Origin: Cyanobacteria bacterium DS2.3.42
GTDB taxonomy: Bacteria > Cyanobacteriota > Vampirovibrionia > Obscuribacterales > Obscuribacteraceae
DNA length: 38,757 nucleotides
Assembly (NCBI GenBank): GCA_013823055.1
Contig: PNLN01000075.1
Location: 1 to 38,757 of the forward strand
Reading direction: 5' to 3'
In this document: in pieces, positions 9,177 through 17,823 of the stretch
How the letters are laid out: every line of letters begins with the position of its first letter
How positions within the stretch are numbered: position 1 is the first letter of the stretch
Program-made: the position numbers and the translations under genes
The notes under the pieces: generated by a model
Seen by the model: only the letters and a program-made list of their open reading frames with translations
Database searches by the model: none
What the model was told of the DNA's origin: nothing

Positions 9177-10049
9177 GCGACCTATGGTGCCTTTGATAAC
9201 GCCAAAGGGTTCGCTCGTAGTCACAAATACTTCGTTCTTGTTTTCCATGCCCAGCGGCTCAAGGTTGAACGGCACGCGGTGCAAATTCGGTAAGGTCAAT
9301 GAGATTTCTTCGATGTCGTTGACCTTTGCGAGAACTGCGTCGCCCATAGCGAACAGTGTTTGTTGCGCCGCGAGGCTGTGATGGTGCGCGAATGTTTCCA
9401 GCATGATCTTTCTGGCTGTCTCATAGCAGGCATTGAAATCAACCGCTGTGTTTTTCCAAATCCACCGGGCTTCAATTTTGGTGCCAAGAATTCTGTCGTG
9501 CGTATCTTTCAAGGTTGTGTACGCATCTTTGATGTGACCGGCAAATTCCGAGTTGGTTATTTTGGCGACGATCAAATTGTCGATGCCGGAAGTGACTTTC
9601 GTCTCTTTGCGTGTCATTTGAATGTGAGTGCAGCGAATGTCGCTTTGTGCTTTTACGAACGATGTCGGGTGCACGCCACCTTCAATTGGAATCGGAGTCC
9701 AAATGTCTTCGCTGATTCTGATGTTAACTTCGTCAATATGTTTGTAGTCGTCCAGATAATGCTTTGCCAGTGCAAGTCCGTATTCTTCAATGCTGTTCAG
9801 GTCGTTTCTAGCGCCGAGAACATAGACAGTATTTTTTTGTGAGTCGGTGGCAACTATCTTGCTGTTATCGCCTTCGTAGTAGCAGCTGCCGAATTCAGGA
9901 CCGGAGAGTTCAGATTCAACAGTGATCTCTTTCCAAGTAGGCACTTTGCCGTTGCGGTTAATCTTGGTCAGCCGAACCAGGCTTTTGCCGTAAGAATCCT
10001 TGACAAGGGTGCTCACGAATGTATTGTCTTTTGCCGTACCCACGCTCAT
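9168..10049 (-). CDS. uox: Urate oxidase (uricase)
   Basis: Cofactor-free oxidation of urate by O2 to 5-hydroxyisourate and H2O2, the first step of urate degradation. The 293 residues match the two T-fold domains of uricase: SYGKSLVRLTKINRNG, IVATDSQKNTVYVLG, EEYGLALAKHYLDDY, NSEFAGHIKDAYTTL and DTHDRILGTKIEARW. The residues equivalent to the catalytic Lys/Thr/His of the Aspergillus enzyme are present: Lys22 in YGK, Thr68 in ATDS and His257 in NLHRV. The C-terminus is GRKK with no targeting signal. ATG 10049 has AGGAGGA 6 nt upstream, so the longer frame upstream is not used. No other purine-catabolism gene is in the window, so urate must come from elsewhere in the genome or from outside. It is divergent from the antiporter gene and convergent with glnS. 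Confidence 0.93.
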   Translation of the reverse strand: MSVGTAKDNTFVSTLVKDSYGKSLVRLTKINRNGKVPTWKEITVESELSGPEFGSCYYEGDNSKIVATDSQKNTVYVLGARNDLNSIEEYGLALAKHYLDDYKHIDEVNIRISEDIWTPIPIEGGVHPTSFVKAQSDIRCTHIQMTRKETKVTSGIDNLIVAKITNSEFAGHIKDAYTTLKDTHDRILGTKIEARWIWKNTAVDFNACYETARKIMLETFAHHHSLAAQQTLFAMGDAVLAKVNDIEEISLTLPNLHRVPFNLEPLGMENKNEVFVTTSEPFGVIKGTIGRKK

Positions 10050-10169
10050 TTGATTGTCCTCCTGATGGACAGCTAAACATGCTGAATTATCGGGATTCCG
10101 CCGCCTGGTTGCCGCAGCAACCAAAACGGTACAATAACACCCTAATAGCTGCCAATCTTCTCTCTATCG

Positions 10170-10184
10170 TTGACATTGTGTCAA
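10170..10184. promoter_or_regulatory. TTGACA-N3-TGTCAA dyad between uox and the antiporter gene
   Basis: A 15-bp element with perfect 6-bp arms in the middle of the 205-bp divergent intergenic region. Each arm equals a consensus -35 hexamer on its strand, but I find no good -10 at 16-18 nt on either side. An operator for a dimeric regulator is the alternative reading. Confidence 0.35.
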
Positions 10185-10254
10185 GCTCATAGGCGACCTA
10201 ATTCGGGATTTCAAATTGCTGGTCAGATTGATTGTGGGGCGAGAAGGCGACTAG

Positions 10255-11865
10255 ATGCATGAAGTCGAAACAGTGGCAGCGCTTCTTGCCGTAATTGGTG
10301 TAGTCGGAGTCATTTCTCAGCGCCTGCCAGTGGCGTTTCCGATTTTGCTTGTGATCGCAGGCATGATTATTTCTTTCGTCCCGCAAATCCCGCAGGTAAA
10401 ACTCGATCCGAATATCGTGTTTTTCATTTTTCTTCCGCCCCTGCTGTACTTGGACGCTATCAAAACTAATTGGAAAGAACTTAGAGACGTAGCAGATCTG
10501 GTGATATTGCAGGCTTTTGGCCTGGTTCTGGTGACAGTCGTTACCGTTGCCGCAGCCATTCATGCGGTCGTGCCTGAGATGCCGTGGGCGGTGGCATTTG
10601 TTCTCGGTGCGATTGTCTCGCCGACCGACGTCATTGCAGCATCAGCGCTTTCCAAAGAAGTGATTTTGCCGAAGCGATTGATGAACGTCATAAAAGGTGA
10701 GAGTCTCGTCAATGACGCTACGGGGTTGGTGGCATACCAAATTGCTGTTGCTGCCACCGTTACTGGTGCATTCTCAATCTCGGAAGCGAGTTTGAGATTT
10801 CTTCAACTCGGGCTGGGAGGCGTTTTACTTGGTGGCATCCTGGGCCTCGCTTTAGCAAAGATTAGAACCCACCTGGATCACGGACCGGTAGAAATTATTG
10901 TGTCGCTGGTGACTCCGTTTATTGTTTATCTTCTTGCTGAGCATTTGCATATTTCCGGCGTGCTCGCAGTGGTTACCGCCGGGTTGATTTTAGGGTGGCG
11001 TGGACCGACGATCCTTTCGTCGGAAACTCGGCTGCAAGTGAATGCAAATTGGGACACCTTCGCCTTTATTCTGAAAGGACTTTCCTTCTTGTTGATGGGA
11101 ATGCAGCTTCGGCAGATTGTTGAAACAATCAAGGTTCATCACATCTCGCAGATTGTACTTTGGGCTGTAGTGGCTGCGCTGGCACCAATCGTTATTCGTT
11201 TTCTTTGGACATTCGGCGTCGGATTTCTTTACAGTAAGTTGCGCCGGCAACCGGTACCCACATGGCAGCAGCTATTCATTGCTTCGTGGGCGGGTATGCG
11301 TGGAGTGGTATCCCTTGCCGCGGCACTTGCACTTCCTCTCACTGCCGCCAACGGTCAGCCGTTTCCTTTCCGTGAAATGCTCATCTTCTTGACCATCGTA
11401 GTCATAGCGACAACGCTATTGGTTCAGGGCGTGACGCTACCTTTTTTCCTAAAGAAGTTTGATATTGAAGAACCGGAAGAAGACATCGAAGCAAATGAAC
11501 AGAAAGCAAGACTTATTCTCTATAAGGAAGCAGTTAGAGCAATCGATGCGACAGCGCGGAAAAACTCTATAGATTCGGATGATCCGGCCTTTGAGAAGCT
11601 ATTGCATTATTACCTGGAGCGAGCAGTTGCAATCAGCAATGATGAAGTTGTTGATGTTCATACAACTGAAAACTGGCACCTTTTAAAGAGCGCCGCCCTT
11701 GAATCGCAACGCCGGGTTCTTGTGTCATTGAGAAAGAACGATAAGATCGTTGAAAGTGTTTTTCTCAGTTTGCAAAAGGAATTGGATTTGGAAGAGGTGC
11801 ATGCTCAGCATGTTAGCACCGATCCAAAAGAATCCAATACGTCTGCGGAAACAAACATATCGTGA
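10255..11865 (+). CDS. CPA1-family Na+/H+ antiporter (NhaP-like)
   Basis: An inner-membrane cation/proton exchanger of 536 residues. About 12 hydrophobic segments fill residues 1-400, beginning near the N-terminus (VAALLAVIGVVGVISQRLPV). CPA1 signatures are visible: FFIFLPPLLYLDAI in TM3, AIVSPTDVIAASAL with the SPTD motif, ESLVNDATGLVAY with the ND motif of the ion site, and SWAGMRGVVSLAAALALP. The last 130 residues form a charged cytosolic tail predicted as helical (EEPEEDIEANEQKA and onward), probably regulatory. ATG 10255 has GAGAAGG upstream. The gene is monocistronic, convergent with the copper amine oxidase gene with 11 nt between stop codons. The carried ion (Na+, K+ or Li+) cannot be told from sequence. 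Confidence 0.93.
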   Translation: MHEVETVAALLAVIGVVGVISQRLPVAFPILLVIAGMIISFVPQIPQVKLDPNIVFFIFLPPLLYLDAIKTNWKELRDVADLVILQAFGLVLVTVVTVAAAIHAVVPEMPWAVAFVLGAIVSPTDVIAASALSKEVILPKRLMNVIKGESLVNDATGLVAYQIAVAATVTGAFSISEASLRFLQLGLGGVLLGGILGLALAKIRTHLDHGPVEIIVSLVTPFIVYLLAEHLHISGVLAVVTAGLILGWRGPTILSSETRLQVNANWDTFAFILKGLSFLLMGMQLRQIVETIKVHHISQIVLWAVVAALAPIVIRFLWTFGVGFLYSKLRRQPVPTWQQLFIASWAGMRGVVSLAAALALPLTAANGQPFPFREMLIFLTIVVIATTLLVQGVTLPFFLKKFDIEEPEEDIEANEQKARLILYKEAVRAIDATARKNSIDSDDPAFEKLLHYYLERAVAISNDEVVDVHTTENWHLLKSAALESQRRVLVSLRKNDKIVESVFLSLQKELDLEEVHAQHVSTDPKESNTSAETNIS

Positions 11866-11876
11866 TTTGATTTTGT

Positions 11877-14039
11877 CTATTTCTTAGACGATTTCGCCTT
11901 CTTCCTTTTTTCGCTTTTATCACCTTTGGACGGCGCAGGCAATGCTGCTTCCGCAAGGTCGAGAGCGGGATTGCGTTTGAAAAAGGCCTCTGGCATGAGT
12001 TTGAATCCCATACTTGCCGATGGCATCACCGGCCAATCTTCAACACGCGGTGTGTGTGTGATGCCAACCGAGTACCAGCAGACAATGTCCTGATTGTCGA
12101 TCGATGCATCGCCAACCCATTGAGGAAGGCCTTCACCACCAAGACTGGACACGGGATAGTCACCGGCGGCATACATCTCATCTTGATTGTATTGCGTAGT
12201 CCAGAAATGATGCTTCAAAAATCCCGCTCGTTTTCGATTGAATGATTCAGGGTGACTGTAAGGGTAAGCGTTTGTCGCCGGCGCGATCAAATATCCCGGA
12301 GGGTGTCCGAGGTAGCGTGGCGCGTTTTGGTTGACCACTTTCCAGCATCTGTTTTGCACTTCGTTGAGGTCTCTAGCCGCTTCTTGCTCTCGGCGAAAGA
12401 GAGTGCGCTCAAGTGTAAAGGTGTTTTGTTCTGCATATCCACGACTTTCGGAAATCGGCCTGACATTTAGTTCGTAGAGATTATTTTTGACACCATCCAC
12501 ATCGAAATCCATGCGAAAACAGAAAAAATGTTGATGGTTGATGCCCACTATATTTGGTGCCACCAGTGTTCCATAACGTTCAATTCCCTTCGGAATTATT
12601 CTCCCTTCTTCATCAGGTTCTTGCGAACAGGTCTGACAATCTTTATTAACAACGCCCTGTGCAAGCACGTCTCCGTTGAGCGTCACCTTGATGTCTATGG
12701 AGCCGTCCTGATTGAAAAAATACTGAGTGAAATAGTCATAGTTGCCTAGCGTGAACATGTGCGCTATGACAAGTTGACGTCCTCTGCGTGTCGATGTGCG
12801 ATCGGCATCATCGTCATGGTGTTCCCAAAGAATGCCACCATCTTGTTCCCAGATTGAAAGCGCACTCGGTTTGATTTTAATTGTGCCTACACTGTTTGCG
12901 TATGGTACATCAAAGGTTTTTGCATAAGCAGGAATTTCATGACCTGGACGCAGCGTTGTGGTCAGGCGCCCCAATCCGTATTCACCTTCGTCAATTGGAG
13001 AGCGCCAAACCCAGTCTAGTCCGGGCGCACCATATGGGACCGAGACTTCTGAAATGCCTAGACGATGAAGTATTGGCCGCACTTTTCCTTCGTCTTCGTA
13101 GCCGACACAGTGAAGGACCAGACCCTCTCGCGAATCTAATTCGTAGCGGAAGCGCCACTTTTGCCATTTCACTTCATGACCGTCAAGCGTGAAAGAAGGA
13201 CCTTCCGGTTGCGTGGTGACCAGTGGTTTGCACGGCGTGCGCAACTTGCCGACGTATTGTGGGTTGAAGTAATTGGAAGATATTCCTGCCAGTGGAATTA
13301 TGTCTTTGCTGTCGCTTACCGCGCATTTTTTTTTCGTCAAATTGACCAGCGCGGATAATCCTTCAATCGGTTCGCCAAAGGAGTTGTCTCCTACCACTCT
13401 ATAGAATGGGTACGCTCTAAGAAGGCGGTCACCGTCTGGATTGTTAATGTTGACCGGATTGCCGACGACAAACATTTCCATGTGGACGTTGTCCATGTTC
13501 TTAATACCGCGGCGCTCTAGACCTCGCATCCAGGCAGGATCGCCCTTCAGCAATTCGATACCGACAGGCGTATCTTCTTCCAGTTGCATAGGTTGCACAC
13601 CTTTGCGCAAGGTGTCTGACGTGATTTGCTTGCTGTTGATGTCCGTCACTACTTCGTGTGTTTCATTCTTGTCCAGGCGGTAAGTGACTGCGATCGCTTT
13701 GCGGTCGATCGGACTTCCAGCTTTGTAATTCAAAACCACATCTTTTGATGGTTCCAACAAGGTAAGTGATACTAAAGATGTATTGGGGTCTAGCTTTCCG
13801 GCAGCTCTCAGAACATCAACTGTTGCCGCGAGCTCATTTCTGGTCATGGGATCTAGTGGATGAAGAATGGGTTCTGCCGCTGCGCTGGTTACAGTGTTGT
13901 CACTCTTCGAATCAACGCTGTTGGCTGTTGGGGATGCCTTACCTGTAGAGTCGGCAAGTGCGGGCAGACCTAAAACATTCGTGCATATGAAAGCCACTGA
14001 CAGCACGAGGCCGGCGACAGGGCGGAAACCATTGCGCAT
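11877..14039 (-). CDS. Exported copper-containing primary amine oxidase
   Basis: Oxidises primary amines to aldehydes with release of NH3 and H2O2, using Cu(II) and a self-made topaquinone. The 720-residue product starts at ATG 14039 (AAGGGAAG upstream) with a signal peptide (MRNGFRPVAGLVLSVAF and on to LPALADS), so it is exported. Seen: the topaquinone site TLGNYDY, where the first Tyr of NYDY is the precursor; catalytic-base region WRSPIDEGEYGLG; copper ligands HQH in NHQHFFCFRMDFDVDG; and third His in GITHTPRVEDWPVMPSASMG. The end FFKRNPALDLAEAALPAP is typical, followed by a Lys-rich tail that is not part of the family. It stands alone, with a divergence of about 100 nt from the small membrane protein gene upstream on the same strand. 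The natural amine substrate is unknown. Confidence 0.93.
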   Translation of the reverse strand: MRNGFRPVAGLVLSVAFICTNVLGLPALADSTGKASPTANSVDSKSDNTVTSAAAEPILHPLDPMTRNELAATVDVLRAAGKLDPNTSLVSLTLLEPSKDVVLNYKAGSPIDRKAIAVTYRLDKNETHEVVTDINSKQITSDTLRKGVQPMQLEEDTPVGIELLKGDPAWMRGLERRGIKNMDNVHMEMFVVGNPVNINNPDGDRLLRAYPFYRVVGDNSFGEPIEGLSALVNLTKKKCAVSDSKDIIPLAGISSNYFNPQYVGKLRTPCKPLVTTQPEGPSFTLDGHEVKWQKWRFRYELDSREGLVLHCVGYEDEGKVRPILHRLGISEVSVPYGAPGLDWVWRSPIDEGEYGLGRLTTTLRPGHEIPAYAKTFDVPYANSVGTIKIKPSALSIWEQDGGILWEHHDDDADRTSTRRGRQLVIAHMFTLGNYDYFTQYFFNQDGSIDIKVTLNGDVLAQGVVNKDCQTCSQEPDEEGRIIPKGIERYGTLVAPNIVGINHQHFFCFRMDFDVDGVKNNLYELNVRPISESRGYAEQNTFTLERTLFRREQEAARDLNEVQNRCWKVVNQNAPRYLGHPPGYLIAPATNAYPYSHPESFNRKRAGFLKHHFWTTQYNQDEMYAAGDYPVSSLGGEGLPQWVGDASIDNQDIVCWYSVGITHTPRVEDWPVMPSASMGFKLMPEAFFKRNPALDLAEAALPAPSKGDKSEKRKKAKSSKK

Positions 14040-14138
14040 CGGAAACTTCCCTTGGACGGAGGGGGAAACAGCAGATTCCAAGTGAGCAGATGCGTACTTG
14101 GAATTAACGAAAATCCAAGATATCACATAAGTGCCGAA

Positions 14139-14555
14139 CTATTTTTTCTTGGCGTCGTCGCGGGATTTCCGCGCCTTTTCATGCACATCGCCGCTAGTAA
14201 TGACGCCGATGACAAGCATCGGTAAACTTGCGTACAAAACTGGGGTCCAGCCTGTAAACGAGAGAGTCTCGGGCATCATCATGGCGAGATACTTAAGACC
14301 AACCGCCGGTAGTATCCAGAAGCCCAATAACCAGGCGGGAATGAGGATAACGAGAGCCAAACCCAATGTTCCGACCGCTAGCATAGCGCTGATGGCAATG
14401 GCGACCAATTCTACGACCCATGCCACGACGACGAAGACCAGCCCCGCCACCGCTGCATGGACAAAGGTGCCATGGAAGGTGACCCCGGGAATTTCTGGAA
14501 AAACGAAGTAAAAAGCGCTTGCTATAAGCAGCAAGCGGATTAGAAAACGCGTCAT
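14139..14555 (-). CDS. Small four-helix membrane protein, weakly like phage_holin_4_2 family
   Basis: 138 residues with four hydrophobic stretches: FLIRLLLIASAFYFVFPEI, AAVAGLVFVVVAWVVELVAI, GTLGLALVILIPAWLLGFWI and VLYASLPMLVIGVIT. A basic tail ends in RDDAKKK. The pattern of a PG-containing first loop and a central TLGLA motif recalls the phage_holin_4_2 (superfamily IV) membrane proteins, which are common chromosomal proteins of unknown role despite the name; the match is by eye and weak. ATG 14555 has GGGGAAG 9 nt upstream. The frame continues upstream, but that part is not hydrophobic and lacks a ribosome-binding site. It precedes the amine oxidase gene on the same strand (99 nt gap), with no obvious functional link. 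Confidence 0.7.
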   Translation of the reverse strand: MTRFLIRLLLIASAFYFVFPEIPGVTFHGTFVHAAVAGLVFVVVAWVVELVAIAISAMLAVGTLGLALVILIPAWLLGFWILPAVGLKYLAMMMPETLSFTGWTPVLYASLPMLVIGVITSGDVHEKARKSRDDAKKK

Positions 14556-14749
14556 TTGTCGAAACTTCCCCATAGGCATCAAGCGAATGCTCGCCTTTGA
14601 ATGGCAATAGGGAGCCTCTATACTCCAGTATGCATGATCCATTGTGAAAACGAGGTTAATACTTGGACCTGCGGCACTTCTTGCCTCCGGAGCATTTGAC
14701 GGCTTGGAGGTTCCTTTGCGGCATGAACAGGGGTTTCCCCTCGAATGTA

Positions 14750-14778
14750 TTGACATGTTGTAAATACGTGTCTACACT
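14750..14778 (+). promoter_or_regulatory. Near-consensus sigma70-type promoter for the RHH/nuclease pair
   Basis: TTGACA at 14750-14755, a 17-nt spacer and TACACT at 14773-14778. Transcription would begin near 14785, only 2 nt before the GGGAGG ribosome-binding site. This position excludes the upstream in-frame ATG (14723) from the transcript. Confidence 0.6.
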
Positions 14779-14800
14779 GTCTTTGAGGGAGGAAACGACA

Positions 14801-15115
14801 ATTCCGACAGATAAACGCTCAATTACTTTCTATGCCGACCCAGAAATTGAAGCCTGGTACGAGTCTCTGCCTACAAGTGTGCGATCTCGTACTATAAATG
14901 AGCTGTTGAAGAAGGCCATTGCTGCTCCCGATGAGAAACTCATCGTGTCCGAGAAAATCGACAAGCACGATTCCCTTCTGCGTGAATTGATCTCACTGGT
15001 CACCATTCTCACTCAAGAACAGATCGTTGCCTGTGAGCAAAAGTCCAAGAGTCCTCAAGCTAAGGCACTGAAAAAGCGGCTTAAGACCGCACTCAGTGGA
15101 TTAGAGCAAACCTAG
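14801..15115 (+). CDS. Ribbon-helix-helix (RHH) DNA-binding protein, probable non-ATG start
   Basis: About 104 residues. The N-terminus KRSITFYADPEIEAWYESLP followed by SVRSRTINELLKKAI has the beta-strand/helix/helix pattern of RHH (CopG/MetJ-type) proteins, which bind operator DNA as dimers. The rest is a helical tail (KHDSLLRELISLVTILTQEQ) ending in a Lys-rich segment, possibly for oligomerisation. Start is uncertain: GGGAGG at 14787-14792 sits 8 nt before ATT (14801), immediately before the conserved part, and the promoter at 14750-14778 supports a start here. Alternatives are TTG 14783 (no ribosome-binding site, nearly leaderless) and ATG 14723 (GGAGG 11 nt upstream, but before the promoter). 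The nuclease gene follows directly. Autoregulation is plausible but not shown. Confidence 0.65.
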   Translation: MPTDKRSITFYADPEIEAWYESLPTSVRSRTINELLKKAIAAPDEKLIVSEKIDKHDSLLRELISLVTILTQEQIVACEQKSKSPQAKALKKRLKTALSGLEQT

Positions 15116-15129
15116 ATTGGAAGAGCAAT

Positions 15130-15579
15130 CTGAAAGCGCTTCTTGTCAGTCTTGCACTGGTAGTCTCTGTGCATGATGGTGATACGCTGAAGTTAGCAGA
15201 TGGACGCACAGTTCGACTGCAAGGAATTGATGCGCCGGAAATTTCACAACCCTACGGCATTGAGTCCCGCAATCTTTTAGTTAAGTTGACTCGAAAGAAG
15301 AAGATCCGCATAGCTTCTCATGGCAAAGACCGATACGGGAGAACTGTCGGCGAGATTTTCGTGGGAAAACGATCTGTCAATCATTCAATGGTTAGCAGCG
15401 GTGCAGCATGGTGGTTTCGGTCGTTTGCGCCGACAGACAACCAGCTTCGCCGTCTGGAAGGCGATGCTCGAAAGCGGAAAATGGGGCTGTGGCACGCGTC
15501 GAATGTGGTGGCTCCATGGGACTGGAGAAAAACTAAAGACAGACGTGCGCGAATCGCTGGAGCCCTGCACTCTAATTGA
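15130..15579 (+). CDS. Staphylococcal-nuclease-like (thermonuclease) protein
   Basis: A Ca2+-dependent phosphodiesterase fold. Seen: VHDGDTLKLADG, VRLQGIDAPEIS and DRYGRTVGEIFVG, carrying the equivalents of Asp21, Arg35, Asp40, Glu43 and Arg87 of the Staphylococcus enzyme, then GAAWWFRSFAP and RKRKMGLWHASNVVAPWDWR near the end. So the active site appears intact. The N-terminus is odd: the frame is open from 15085 and encodes a hydrophobic run (LKALLVSLALVVSVHDGDT) that would be a short signal peptide and the first beta strand, but contains no ATG, TTG or GTG before GTG 15169, which already lies inside the first strand. I put the start at CTG 15130, with GGAAGAG just upstream; ATT 15100 and GTG 15169 are alternatives. 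It lies 14 nt after the RHH gene and is probably co-transcribed. Confidence 0.75.
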   Translation: MKALLVSLALVVSVHDGDTLKLADGRTVRLQGIDAPEISQPYGIESRNLLVKLTRKKKIRIASHGKDRYGRTVGEIFVGKRSVNHSMVSSGAAWWFRSFAPTDNQLRRLEGDARKRKMGLWHASNVVAPWDWRKTKDRRARIAGALHSN

Positions 15580-15589
15580 AATGAGCTGA

Positions 15590-16048
15590 CTATTCTGGAA
15601 GGTAGAGCTTCAGCTTTACTATCGGAAAGCGGTAAGTACGCACGAAAGTGATTGTGCCTGGTACGCCAAATTGGCTTGAAATGAATCGTACTGGAGCTGG
15701 CGTGGTGCAAGGCATTTGCGTTGTTACAGATACGTATGGGGTTTCTCCTTCAGGAGTATTGCCTCCATAGTCCTGATATACAAATTGGCCAGCATTCAAA
15801 GTGACCGGTCCATAGAATGCACCATACACGTTTTGTGTTGCAACCACAGCTTGTGCTAATTTCAACGCGGTCGTTGCGTCACTTGCTTCTGCTGCTGCTC
15901 GGCAAGAATTTCGGCAGATGCGATCGTTTGTTCCTACTGCGATTTCTACGACCAACAAACTGCAGCCAAGAATGCTCAGTGGAATGATCAGAACGCAAGC
16001 CAGAACTAGCTCAAGTAACACATGACCAGATCGTCGGCAACCCGGCAT
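15590..16048 (-). CDS. TadE-like pseudopilin
   Basis: 152 residues, third gene of a TadE/TadG-type operon. A short basic N-terminus (MPGCRRSG) precedes one long hydrophobic helix (HVLLELVLACVLIIPLSILG) and an Ala-rich amphipathic segment (CRAAAEASDATTALKLAQAV). The remainder is probably an extracytoplasmic beta-rich domain ending TYRFPIVKLKLYLPE. This architecture matches the minor pseudopilins of Tad (tight adherence) systems, which sit in the inner membrane. Only 4 nt separate it from the vWA gene. No Tad ATPase, prepilin peptidase or Flp pilin is in the window. Confidence 0.7.
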   Translation of the reverse strand: MPGCRRSGHVLLELVLACVLIIPLSILGCSLLVVEIAVGTNDRICRNSCRAAAEASDATTALKLAQAVVATQNVYGAFYGPVTLNAGQFVYQDYGGNTPEGETPYVSVTTQMPCTTPAPVRFISSQFGVPGTITFVRTYRFPIVKLKLYLPE

Positions 16049-16052
16049 TTTC

Positions 16053-17813
16053 TCACCTCACTAACTGAGATAAGTGGCGTGCCACATTTTCAAAGGTGAA
16101 CCGTAAGTTGTTTGTGTTGGTGACAATGTAGAACTGCCCTCCATTTCCGGCAATGGCCGCAATTCCTCCTGCAGAGGGACTAGAATTGGTGTCATTCAAA
16201 ATTGCCGTTTCCGACGGTACAATTTCCGGGTTCTGTGCAAGCCCAATTGTATAGACCGGAATGCCTTTTCCTTTTGCAACCACGGCAGCGGCTCTTGCAT
16301 TTGCCCATGGGTCGGAATTCAAAGGTCCACCCACAGTCGGCTGTCCATCTGTAAATAGGATAATGGCCTTTTTTGAACCTTTTCTTGTGCTTGTTGTGTT
16401 GAATTGCAAAACTGCTTCGTTGAGCGCGTCACCGATATTGGTTGCCGTGTTGGCACCGGTTTTTGGCAATAGTGCTTTGATCGTATCGTAGTTGGTGGTG
16501 GCAGGAGTTTGGTTCAGTTTTACCTGCGGCATAGGAAATTGTCCTTGCCCGCCGGAAGAGTATGTAGCATCAATGTTTGACTGCGTCACGGTGCTTGTTG
16601 GACTGGTACCGGTGTCGTTGGCGAATGCGACAAAGCCAAAGTGCGCATCTGTGTTCGTGTTGATTATGTTGAGAAACGCATCTGCTGCTTGTTGAGCTTC
16701 GGAAATAGGGTGAAGTTGCAAGGCCGCCAACCTGATGTATTCGGCTTTGTAGCCTACTTTCGGCGTAATGTTGGTGAGGGTCAGATTGGCTTTACTGGCG
16801 TTAAAAACAGTTGAATTTTCGAGGTTGCCTCGTGCTGCTTCTGTGACGGTTGCGATATCTGGAAAGTCAAAACCATTGCTGCTGATGCCACCAAAAACTG
16901 CATTACCATCGATGTTTGTGACAAGATCCGTGTATGTATACAAATCACCGACAGACGCATTGCCCGGTGGGCAATTGCCCGGAGGAGAGCCTGCATTCGG
17001 CGAACCTCTTAGTCCATTGGCCGCGCCGTCTTCACTGAATGAGAGTGCATAGCGATGGTCGCTCTGATTCGAACTGGACAACCATTGAGGAAAAACCGCG
17101 TTTGTTCTGCTTCCCGTTGAAGGCGGACCCAGGACGTCGTAAAGTTTGCCGTTTGCATTTGTACCTGCTGGAGAGCCTGCGCGAGCACTGGTTATGTTAT
17201 ATGCAATTTTGCTGTTCGTAGGATCCCATTGGCGCCGCACGAATGTAACAGGCGTTTGATCATCAATTGAGCCGGACAGGTCGAAGCAGAGCACCACATC
17301 TAGAGTGGGGACACCTCCCGACGCTGCTGAACAGATCGGCACTGCACCAATATGCAAATAAGCCCCAAATGACGGTACGAGAGTGAATGTACCAGTAACT
17401 TTTACAACTTTGCCTCGCGGATCGCCAATGGTCACCACTTGCATATTGTTGTTTGGGTCAAGAAACTGAACATAAAGACTACCTGATCGAACTGGCGGTA
17501 TGGTATTCAGAGATTGAGCCATGTAAGCATTGTTCAGTGGACAACCAATAATGCTGTTTGACCTGAATAGCGATAGTGCCGCACTCATAGCATTTGTTTG
17601 CGCTTCGAGCGCATCTTGAATGTCCGATCCAGCCAGGGTTGCTGCCGCACCTAAGGCCGCTGATTCACAGACTGCACGCAATTGCTGGCGGGCCAGCTCG
17701 GCGCGATGGATTTCGAAAACCAGCAATCCCAAGGGAAGCGCTACAAAGATTCCCATTACAAGAGCCAAGGTGATGAGACTTACGCCTCTGTTAGATCGTC
17801 GTGACTTTTGCAT
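16053..17813 (-). CDS. TadG-like protein with von Willebrand factor A domain
   Basis: 586 residues. The N-terminus has a basic start and a membrane helix (GVSLITLALVMGIFVALPLG) followed by HRAELARQQLRAVCESAAL, the TadE/TadG-type leader. A vWA domain follows: VVLCFDLSGSIDD carries the DxSxS metal site; long insertions rich in Asn, Ser and Gly separate it from SEAQQAADAFLNIIN, FGFVAFAND and KKAIILFTDGQPTVGGP, with the conserved Asp. The C-terminus (SAGGIAAIAGNGGQFYIVTN and NLRFTFENVARHLSQL) completes the vWA fold. It is probably anchored in the inner membrane with the vWA domain outside, where such domains take part in pilus assembly or adhesion. Second gene of the operon, 10 nt after the first. 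Confidence 0.8.
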   Translation of the reverse strand: MQKSRRSNRGVSLITLALVMGIFVALPLGLLVFEIHRAELARQQLRAVCESAALGAAATLAGSDIQDALEAQTNAMSAALSLFRSNSIIGCPLNNAYMAQSLNTIPPVRSGSLYVQFLDPNNNMQVVTIGDPRGKVVKVTGTFTLVPSFGAYLHIGAVPICSAASGGVPTLDVVLCFDLSGSIDDQTPVTFVRRQWDPTNSKIAYNITSARAGSPAGTNANGKLYDVLGPPSTGSRTNAVFPQWLSSSNQSDHRYALSFSEDGAANGLRGSPNAGSPPGNCPPGNASVGDLYTYTDLVTNIDGNAVFGGISSNGFDFPDIATVTEAARGNLENSTVFNASKANLTLTNITPKVGYKAEYIRLAALQLHPISEAQQAADAFLNIINTNTDAHFGFVAFANDTGTSPTSTVTQSNIDATYSSGGQGQFPMPQVKLNQTPATTNYDTIKALLPKTGANTATNIGDALNEAVLQFNTTSTRKGSKKAIILFTDGQPTVGGPLNSDPWANARAAAVVAKGKGIPVYTIGLAQNPEIVPSETAILNDTNSSPSAGGIAAIAGNGGQFYIVTNTNNLRFTFENVARHLSQLVR

Positions 17814-17823
17814 GAACGTTGAC

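Noticed and set aside
10170-10184. Back-to-back promoters from the TTGACA/TGTCAA dyad
   Set aside because: Each arm equals a -35 box, but no acceptable -10 is found at 16-18 nt on either strand, so only the dyad is reported.
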